5,100 nucleotides of DNA. Source: Pseudolachnospira sp964507035. Lineage in GTDB: Bacteria > Bacillota > Clostridia > Lachnospirales > Lachnospiraceae. Positions 1 to 4,027 of the stretch are shown one piece after another (position 1 is the first letter of the stretch; each line of letters begins with the position of its first letter). Below the pieces are notes generated by a model that searched no databases, was not told the origin of the DNA, and saw nothing but the letters and a program-made list of their open reading frames with translations. Made by a program: the position numbers and the translations under genes. The stretch lies in the NCBI GenBank assembly GCA_964507035.1, contig CAZDOQ010000104.1, positions 1 through 5,100 of the forward strand. Direction: 5' to 3'.

Positions 1-72
1 TTGAGTTTTTAATTATGATTTGCAGGGCAGGAGGGAAAACTGGAAAAAATTCGTTTTAGGGCAAACTAACGG

Positions 73-101
73 TTGCGGGAATGGGGAAAGTCTGTCATAC
101 T
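73..101 (+). promoter_or_regulatory. Weak candidate promoter for the LysR gene
   Basis: TTGCGG (73-78), a 17-base spacer and CATACT (96-101) fit sigma-A spacing, and a TG one base before the -10 gives it an extended -10 form. The hexamers match consensus at only 3 and 4 of 6 positions. It would start transcription near 108, leaving a leader of about 19 bases that still includes the ribosome binding site. A promoter further upstream is equally possible. Confidence 0.3.
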
Positions 102-114
102 GGAAGTCAGAAAG

Positions 115-120
115 AAGGAA
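115..120 (+). promoter_or_regulatory. Ribosome binding site that sets the LysR start
   Basis: AAGGAA at 115-120 sits six bases before ATG 127. It supports that ATG over the in-frame TTG at 73, which would add 18 residues that do not belong to the LysR fold. Confidence 0.65.
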
Positions 121-126
121 TGCGAG

Positions 127-1056
127 ATGGAATTGAGACAGCTGGAGTATGTGGAAGCGGTCTACCGCTTCAAGAATTTCACCAAAGCGGCGCAGCATCT
201 CCATGTGACCCAACCCACTGTGACCACGGCAGTAAAAAATCTGGAGAAAGAGCTGGGCATCCTGATTTTTGACCGGTCCAGCGGCAATCTGGACCTGACG
301 CCTGCGGGAGAAGAAGTATTCCGCCATGCGGAGGTGATCCTGAAAAACGTTCAGAAGATCTACGTGCGGACCGCCGCTTCCGGGGAATACCAGCGCCAGA
401 CGCTGACCTTGGGGATCCCGCCTATTTCCTGTGCCAAAATGTATCCGGTGGTGCTGGGGGATTTTGCGGAAGCGGAGCCCAATGTGGAGTTGAAGATCCA
501 GGATATCTGCAACCATGAGATCATCTGCCAGATCCAGGAAGGGGGGATTGAGGCAGGTTTCCTGATCCGGCCGGACCAGCTGCCGGAAGGGCTGGAATAC
601 TGGGGCATGGAGGAGGGAAGCCTCCAGGTCCTCCTTTCCAGCAAACATCCCTTAAGTCAAAAAGAAAGCCTGACATTGGAAGATCTGGCGGATGAAGTGA
701 TCTTTATGTATGAGCAGGGCAGTTCCTACACAGAGTACCGGATTCGGGAAGAGTTTTCCAAACGGGGCATGACGGTAAGCTTCCGACACTATTTTAAAAA
801 CTTTTCCACCATCTACGACCTGGTGGCCCAAAACTACGGCATCTCCTTCATGCTGGAGACCACATCCCCGGTGCTGTCCAGCATAAAAGAGATGGGAATC
901 GTCAGCTGTCCCTTTGTGGAGCCCATGACCTATCAGATGGGCCTGGCCTGGAGCCGGGACCGGTTTTTGTCCCGTTCCTGCCGGGCATTTCTCAAGTTTA
1001 TCTGCGAGCGGTATCCGAAGAATGCCTCTACCGCCGGCAGTTCTTCTCGAAGATGA
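127..1056 (+). CDS. LysR-family transcriptional regulator
   Basis: This is a complete 309-residue DNA-binding regulator of the LysR family, whose members usually run to about 290-320 residues. The N-terminus has the family winged helix-turn-helix: MELRQLEYVEAV opens it, the helix-turn-helix spans about residues 18-40 (FTKAAQHLHVTQPTVTTAVK, then NLEKEL), and the wing and linker start with FDRS and LTPAGEEVF (residues 48-65). The effector-binding region runs from about residue 93 (TLTLGIPP) to 300, with the usual two alpha/beta subdomains. The ATG at 127 is chosen because the protein then begins exactly at the conserved MELRQL and has a good ribosome binding site. Members normally act as tetramers on a promoter next to their own gene, often divergent; any such divergent target would lie left of the window. 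Its last 29 bases overlap the 3' end of coaX copy A on the other strand. Target and effector cannot be read from the sequence. Confidence 0.93.
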   Translation: MELRQLEYVEAVYRFKNFTKAAQHLHVTQPTVTTAVKNLEKELGILIFDRSSGNLDLTPAGEEVFRHAEVILKNVQKIYVRTAASGEYQRQTLTLGIPPISCAKMYPVVLGDFAEAEPNVELKIQDICNHEIICQIQEGGIEAGFLIRPDQLPEGLEYWGMEEGSLQVLLSSKHPLSQKESLTLEDLADEVIFMYEQGSSYTEYRIREEFSKRGMTVSFRHYFKNFSTIYDLVAQNYGISFMLETTSPVLSSIKEMGIVSCPFVEPMTYQMGLAWSRDRFLSRSCRAFLKFICERYPKNASTAGSSSRR

Positions 1057-1798
1057 GATAGAGGCCCCGCAGGAGCAGGTCCGGATCCAGGGTGATCTGG
1101 TGGCGGCAGTGGGGGATGATGGAGGCGGCCAGGCCGCCGGTGGCCACCACCGAAGCCCTCTGTCCCAGTTCCTGTTCAATGCGGTCGATCATCCCGTCCA
1201 ACAGGGAAGCGTTGCCGTAGACAATACCGCTGCGGATGCAGTCCACCGTGTTGGCGCCGATGGTCCGTCCCGGAGCCTCAAAGGAAATCCGGGGCAGCTG
1301 GGCCGTGGTCTGGGTCAAAGCGTCCAGGGAGATCTGGGCTCCCGGGACGATCACGGTACCCAGATAGGCCGGGCCCTCCCCTACAATGGAGAGGGTGGTG
1401 GCGGTGCCCATGTCAATGAGGATCAGCGGCAGCGGGTAGGAAGCCGCGCCTCCCACCGCGTCCACAATCAGATCGCTCCCCACTTTGGCCGGATCGTCCA
1501 TGCGGATTTTCAGGCCGGTTTTGACGCCGGGTCCCACCACCAGGGCCGGTTTCCCCAAAAACTTTTGAACGGCCCGGTTGAAGACCGTGGCCACCGGCGG
1601 CACCACTGAGGAGAGAATGCTCCCCCGCAGGTCCTGCGGGGGAATCTGGTGCAGATCCAGCACTGTGAGCAGGGAGATGGCGTACTCCAGGTCCGTCTTC
1701 CGCAGGTCTGTGGAGAACCGCTCCACAAAGTGGATCTTTTCCGAGTCAATGGCTCCGACGACGATGTTGCTGTTTCCAATATCAATGGCTAAAATCAT
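1028..1798 (-). CDS. coaX: Type III pantothenate kinase (CoaX), copy A, downstream in the pair
   Basis: This enzyme phosphorylates pantothenate to 4'-phosphopantothenate with ATP, the first step of CoA synthesis, in the cytosol. The 256-residue length is normal for the family. Visible motifs, in order, are: the first phosphate motif DIGNSN with Asp6; SSVVPP (63-68); GPGVKTG (89-95); GSD with the presumed catalytic Asp109; the second phosphate motif IDMGTATT with Asp129; the NTVD segment (183-186) with a Thr that in known structures lies near pantothenate; and the ATP-side motif VATGGLA (218-224). Type III kinases belong to the acetate/sugar kinase/Hsp70 fold, need a monovalent cation and, unlike CoaA, are not feedback-inhibited by CoA. 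The start is fixed by AGGAGG at 1805-1810. It lies 26 bases behind coaX copy B and is about 59% identical to it by my ungapped hand count (151 of 256). One oddity is IGANT at 180-184, where I recall the family having IGKNT. Confidence 0.95.
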   Translation of the reverse strand: MILAIDIGNSNIVVGAIDSEKIHFVERFSTDLRKTDLEYAISLLTVLDLHQIPPQDLRGSILSSVVPPVATVFNRAVQKFLGKPALVVGPGVKTGLKIRMDDPAKVGSDLIVDAVGGAASYPLPLILIDMGTATTLSIVGEGPAYLGTVIVPGAQISLDALTQTTAQLPRISFEAPGRTIGANTVDCIRSGIVYGNASLLDGMIDRIEQELGQRASVVATGGLAASIIPHCRHQITLDPDLLLRGLYLIFEKNCRR

Positions 1799-1804
1799 GG
1801 GTTT

Positions 1805-1810
1805 CCTCCT
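1805..1810 (-). promoter_or_regulatory. Ribosome binding site of coaX copy A
   Basis: The minus strand reads AGGAGG here, six bases before the ATG at 1798. It lies inside the 26-base gap after the stop of coaX copy B. That gap has no room for a promoter or a terminator, so the two kinase genes are almost certainly one transcript. Confidence 0.8.
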
Positions 1811-1824
1811 GGTGGGCGGTTCGG

Positions 1825-2598
1825 TCAGTGGACCGGGCGGTTTTTCAGATAGATCCGGTACAGGCCTTTTAAGGGCAGCGTCTCATCATACTGGATGGCG
1901 TGGCGGCAATGGGGAATGATGGAGGGGGCGGCGGCGCCGGTGGCCACCGCGCCCAAGGGCTGTCCCACCTCATCCGCCATCCGGTCCAGCATTCCGTCCA
2001 CCATGGCGGCGCTGCCGTAGACAATGCCGCATTTCATGGAATCCACCGTGTTCTTGGCAATGGTGCGGGCGGGGGCCTCAAAGGAAATCCGGGGCAGCTG
2101 GGCTGTGTGGCTTACCAGGGCGTCCAGAGAAGTCCGGATCCCCGGCAAAATGGCGCCGCCCTGGTAGCTTCCCTCCTTCCCAATGACAGAGAAGGTGGTG
2201 GCAGTGCCCATGTCAATGACCACCAGGGGCAGCGGATATTCGGCGACGGCGGCCACCGCGTTCACCACCATATCGCTGCCCAGCTGTTCCGGATGGTCCA
2301 GGCAGATGGAAAGGCCGGTTTTGACGCCGGGTCCCACCACCAGGGCGGGACTGCCAATGATCTTGGTCAGGGCCCGGTTGATCACCGGGGTTAAAGGCGG
2401 CACCACCGAGGAGATGATGCTGCCGGTCAAAGGCTTGGAAGGAATTTGATACAGCTCCAGGATGGTCCGGAAAGCCACGGCGTATTCCAGGTCCGTCTTT
2501 TTGGGATCCGTGGAGATCTGCTCCACAAAATGGATGCCGGCGCGGCTGACAGTGCCCACGGTGACGACGGTGTTGCCGATATCAATGGTCAGGATCAT
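1825..2598 (-). CDS. coaX: Type III pantothenate kinase homologue (CoaX), copy B, promoter-proximal
   Basis: This is a 257-residue CoaX paralogue that aligns without gaps to copy A until the last residue. The predicted activity is ATP-dependent phosphorylation of pantothenate in the cytosol. It keeps DIGNT with Asp6, SSVVPP (63-68), GPGVKTG (89-95), GSD with Asp109, IDMGTATT with Asp129 and IAKNTVD (180-186). It departs from the family at the ATP-side motif: where copy A has TGGLA, copy B reads TGAAA (220-224), losing a conserved glycine and leucine. It may therefore bind ATP less well, have changed specificity, or act as a partner or regulator of copy A; retention of all three aspartates argues against simple decay. 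The start is ATG 2598, behind AGGAGG at 2607-2612; a TTG at 2625 is in frame but would put the ribosome binding site inside the gene. It is the first gene of the leftward operon. Confidence 0.9.
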   Translation of the reverse strand: MILTIDIGNTVVTVGTVSRAGIHFVEQISTDPKKTDLEYAVAFRTILELYQIPSKPLTGSIISSVVPPLTPVINRALTKIIGSPALVVGPGVKTGLSICLDHPEQLGSDMVVNAVAAVAEYPLPLVVIDMGTATTFSVIGKEGSYQGGAILPGIRTSLDALVSHTAQLPRISFEAPARTIAKNTVDSMKCGIVYGSAAMVDGMLDRMADEVGQPLGAVATGAAAPSIIPHCRHAIQYDETLPLKGLYRIYLKNRPVH

Positions 2599-2606
2599 AG
2601 GGTTGT

Positions 2607-2612
2607 CCTCCT
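2607..2612 (-). promoter_or_regulatory. Ribosome binding site that sets the coaX copy B start
   Basis: The minus strand reads AGGAGG eight bases before ATG 2598. It excludes the longer TTG start at 2625, which lies upstream of this site. Confidence 0.85.
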
Positions 2613-2624
2613 GTCTGATAGACA
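2612..2624. repeat. Small inverted repeat next to the coaX ribosome binding site
   Basis: TGTCT (2612-2616) and AGACA (2620-2624) are perfect inverted arms around GAT. In the coaX mRNA they would form a five-pair hairpin directly abutting AGGAGG. In the DNA, the right arm coincides with the -35 box of the opposing coaBC promoter. This could be an operator half-site, a translation-affecting hairpin or chance, since the arms are short. Confidence 0.35.
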
Positions 2625-2647
2625 ATTTGCAAAAAGTATGTTATACT
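2619..2647 (+). promoter_or_regulatory. Sigma-A-type promoter for coaBC, extended -10
   Basis: The -35 box is TAGACA (2619-2624, 5 of 6), followed by exactly 17 bases and the -10 box TATACT (2642-2647, 5 of 6), with TG at 2639-2640 giving an extended -10. Transcription would start near 2654 and give coaBC a leader of about 120 bases. This is the best promoter in the window. Confidence 0.75.
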
Positions 2648-2699
2648 GTTAAATTAGCACCCGGATCAAACCTGGGCGCCGGTTTAGATAAGTATAACA
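2639..2699. repeat. Nine-base inverted repeat formed by the two opposing -10 boxes
   Basis: TGTTATACT (2639-2647) recurs as its exact complement AGTATAACA (2691-2699). Each arm is the extended -10 of one of the two promoters in this gap, so the symmetry is most simply explained by promoter function, although it makes the control region nearly mirror-symmetric about position 2669. Confidence 0.7.
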
Positions 2700-2726
2700 C
2701 AAATCCAAAGGGGAGTAAACCGGCGC
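2676..2726. repeat. Perfect 11-base inverted repeat around the coaX promoter
   Basis: GCGCCGGTTTA (2676-2686) and TAAACCGGCGC (2716-2726) are exact inverted complements separated by 29 bases. Equivalent positions in the arms are about 40 bases apart, close to four helical turns. The right arm covers most of the coaX -35 box, and the left arm covers its predicted start point, so a dimeric repressor binding both arms would block that promoter. In the coaBC leader RNA the same arms could pair as a long-range stem. Neither role is proven. Confidence 0.55.
2691..2719 (-). promoter_or_regulatory. Sigma-A-type promoter for the coaX pair, extended -10
   Basis: On the minus strand the -35 box is TTTACT (2719-2714, 4 of 6), the spacer is 17 bases and the -10 box is TATACT (2696-2691, 5 of 6), with TG one base before it. 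The start would be near 2684, giving a leader of about 86 bases. A weaker alternative is TATAAC on the minus strand at 2645-2640, with TTGATC 18 bases upstream; it would overlap the opposing coaBC -10 box. Confidence 0.65.
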
Positions 2727-2734
2727 GCCGCCGG
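2720..2734 (+). other. G+C-rich hairpin in the coaBC leader
   Basis: CCGGCG (2720-2725), a CGC loop and CGCCGG (2729-2734) form a perfect six-pair stem in the coaBC leader. It shares bases with the right arm of the 11-base inverted repeat at 2716-2726, so the two structures exclude each other. There is no following T-run, so it is not an intrinsic terminator. Confidence 0.45.
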
Positions 2735-2735
2735 A

Positions 2736-2768
2736 AACCTCCCGGAATCCGGGAAAATCATGGAGGTT
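2736..2768 (+). promoter_or_regulatory. Possible translation-control structure before coaBC
   Basis: AACCTCC (2736-2742) is perfectly complementary to GGAGGTT (2762-2768), which contains the coaBC ribosome binding site, so the leader can hide that site in a seven-pair stem. A competing hairpin, TCCCGG (2740-2745), AAT, CCGGGA (2749-2754), uses part of the same pyrimidine run and would free the site. The pairing is visible; that it acts as a switch is inference. I do not recognise a known riboswitch class here. Confidence 0.4.
2762..2766 (+). promoter_or_regulatory. Ribosome binding site that sets the coaBC start
   Basis: GGAGG lies seven bases before ATG 2774. It decides the start, because the reading frame stays open for 104 further codons upstream, across the promoter region and into the opposite-strand coaX gene. 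Confidence 0.85.
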
Positions 2769-2773
2769 GCAGC

Positions 2774-3973
2774 ATGGTCTTGGAAGGGAAACATATTTTG
2801 CTGGGGGTCTCCAGCAGCATTGCCTGTTATAAAGCGGCCTATCTGGCCCGGGCGCTGGTGAAGCGGGGGGCCCAGGTCCAGGTAATCCTCACCCAGAACG
2901 CTACCCAGTTTCTGACGCCGCTGACCTTTGAGCAGCTGACAGGCCGGAAATGTCTGGTGGACATCTTTGACCGGAATTTTGAATTCAAGGTGGAACATGT
3001 CTCCGTGGCCAGGTGGGCCGACGCCTGCCTGATCGCCCCGGCCTCCGCCAACGTTCTGGCCAAGATAGCCCACGGCCTGGCGGACGATATGCTGACCACC
3101 ACAGTGCTGGCCTGCGACTGCCCCAAATTTGCAGCCCCGGCCATGAATACCAAGATGTATGAGAACCCGGCCACCCAGGAAAATCTGGAAACCTTGCGCC
3201 GCCACGGCTTCACTCTCATAGAGCCGGGGGAAGGCTTTCTAGCCTGCGGGGATGTGGGCAAGGGACGGCTGGCGGAGGAAGATCTGATTCTGGACACCTT
3301 GGAGGCGTCCATTGGCTGCTCCAAAGACCTGCGGGGAAAGAACGTGCTGGTCACCGCAGGACCCACCCAGGAAGCCCTGGACCCGGTGCGCTATCTAACC
3401 AACCATTCCACCGGAAAGATGGGCTATGCCCTGGCCCGGGCCGCCATGCTCCGGGGAGCCCGGGTGACCCTGGTCACCGGCAGGACAGAGACAAAAAAGC
3501 CCCGGTTTGTGGAGATCCGGGAAGTGGTCTCCGCTCGGGACATGTATGAGGCGGTGATGGAAAAGGCTGCCAGCCAGGACATTTTGATTTTGGCGGCGGC
3601 GGTGGCAGATTACCGGCCCCGGCATGTGGCGGCGGAGAAGATCAAAAAGATGGAGGGAGACTCGGTGCTGGAGCTGGAGCGGACGGACGATATTCTGGCC
3701 ACCCTGGGCGCCAGAAGGCGGCCGGGTCAATTCCTCTGCGGCTTCTCCATGGAGACGGAGCACATGCTGGAAAACTCCCGGAAGAAACTGGAGAAAAAAC
3801 ACATTGACATGATTGTGGCCAACAACCTCCGCCAGGAAGGAGCCGGTTTTGGAGTGGATACCAACGTGGTGACCCTGATTGGCCGGGATTTGGAGGAGGC
3901 GCTTCCCAAACTGTCCAAGGCGGAGGTTGCCATGCGGATCCTGGACGCCATCCGGGACCGGATGCCCACGTAA
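2774..3973 (+). CDS. coaBC: Bifunctional phosphopantothenoylcysteine decarboxylase / phosphopantothenate-cysteine ligase (CoaBC, Dfp)
   Basis: This protein catalyses steps two and three of CoA synthesis in the cytosol. The C-terminal CoaB domain joins cysteine to 4'-phosphopantothenate using CTP, and the N-terminal FMN-binding CoaC domain decarboxylates the product to 4'-phosphopantetheine. The 399-residue length is typical of bacterial fusions. CoaC (about 1-185) shows the flavoprotein start GVSSSIACYKA, EHVSVARWAD with catalytic His75, PAMN with Asn125, and LACGDVGKGR with Cys158. CoaB (about 188-399) shows VTAGPTQEALDPVRYLTN with Asn210, HSTGKMG, AAAVADYRP and EKIKK with Lys289. These residues fall at the same numbers as the key residues I recall for the E. 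coli enzyme, which supports both the start and an active enzyme. It diverges from the coaX pair across a 175-base control region and precedes prfC by 54 bases with no terminator visible. Confidence 0.97.
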   Translation: MVLEGKHILLGVSSSIACYKAAYLARALVKRGAQVQVILTQNATQFLTPLTFEQLTGRKCLVDIFDRNFEFKVEHVSVARWADACLIAPASANVLAKIAHGLADDMLTTTVLACDCPKFAAPAMNTKMYENPATQENLETLRRHGFTLIEPGEGFLACGDVGKGRLAEEDLILDTLEASIGCSKDLRGKNVLVTAGPTQEALDPVRYLTNHSTGKMGYALARAAMLRGARVTLVTGRTETKKPRFVEIREVVSARDMYEAVMEKAASQDILILAAAVADYRPRHVAAEKIKKMEGDSVLELERTDDILATLGARRRPGQFLCGFSMETEHMLENSRKKLEKKHIDMIVANNLRQEGAGFGVDTNVVTLIGRDLEEALPKLSKAEVAMRILDAIRDRMPT

Positions 3974-4013
3974 TCCCGGAGAGTTTGACGATTCAGGATG
4001 AAATAGAGACAGC

Positions 4014-4019
4014 AGGAGG
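4014..4019 (+). promoter_or_regulatory. Ribosome binding site that supports the GTG start of prfC
   Basis: AGGAGG ends eight bases before GTG 4028, the first start codon in the RF3 frame after this site. The overlapping TTG at 4026 is in another frame. Confidence 0.8.
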
Positions 4020-4027
4020 AAACATTT

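Larger units (their letters stand above)
1..126. other. Leader region upstream of the LysR gene
   Basis: This stretch has no convincing gene. The first 60 bases are clearly richer in A+T than the rest of the window, as expected for a promoter region. A TATGAT hexamer lies at 14-19 and could be a -10 box whose -35 partner would lie at or beyond the left edge. A second weak promoter lies at 73-101. An AGGAGG at 29-34 is followed only by a nine-codon open frame ending in TAA, so it does not mark a gene. LysR regulators often bind their own upstream region, but I see no clear T-N11-A dyad that I would defend as an operator. Confidence 0.5.
1028..2598 (-). repeat. Tandem duplication of coaX
   Basis: The two coaX genes lie head to tail on the same strand, 26 bases apart, are nearly equal in length (256 and 257 residues) and align without internal gaps. 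Two long stretches are identical at the DNA level: 1512-1546 matches 2312-2346 (35 bases, encoding ALVVGPGVKTGL or its core) and 1275-1303 matches 2075-2103 (29 bases, encoding the AQLPRISFEA region). The overall protein identity of about 59% indicates an old duplication. The identical patches point to strong constraint or to local gene conversion. Confidence 0.85.

Noticed and set aside
13..648. 211-codon minus-strand open frame opposite the LysR gene
   Set aside because: It mirrors the LysR coding frame, has no recognisable domain, and its start lies inside that gene without a ribosome binding site.
1022..2394. Long + strand open frames opposite the coaX genes (1022-1609 and 1900-2394)
   Set aside because: They are antisense to two well-supported enzymes, are rich in Gly, His and Gln repeats typical of reversed G+C-rich codons, resemble each other only because coaX is duplicated, and lack ribosome binding sites.
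2721..2730. CGGCGCGCCG palindrome as a separate operator
   Set aside because: It is contained in the hairpin at 2720-2734 and the arm of the 11-base inverted repeat, and short G+C palindromes are common in such sequence.
2740..2754. Intrinsic terminator from the TCCCGG/CCGGGA hairpin
   Set aside because: No run of T follows the stem on either strand, and it lies just before a start codon, so it is better read as a leader hairpin.
2462..2773. Upstream in-frame extension of coaBC by 104 codons
   Set aside because: It overlaps coaX copy B on the other strand and runs through the promoter. The E. coli catalytic residue numbering fits the ATG at 2774 exactly, and a ribosome binding site stands there.
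2654..2773. The pan RNA motif or another known riboswitch in the coaBC leader
   Set aside because: The leader has hairpins, but I could not match it to the conserved bulged-stem pattern of the pan motif or to any other class I know. Only a covariance-model search would settle it.
3985..4013. Promoter for prfC starting with TTGACG at 3985-3990
   Set aside because: The -35 match is good, but no acceptable -10 box occurs 16-18 bases downstream (the bases there are AGACAG or GACAGC).
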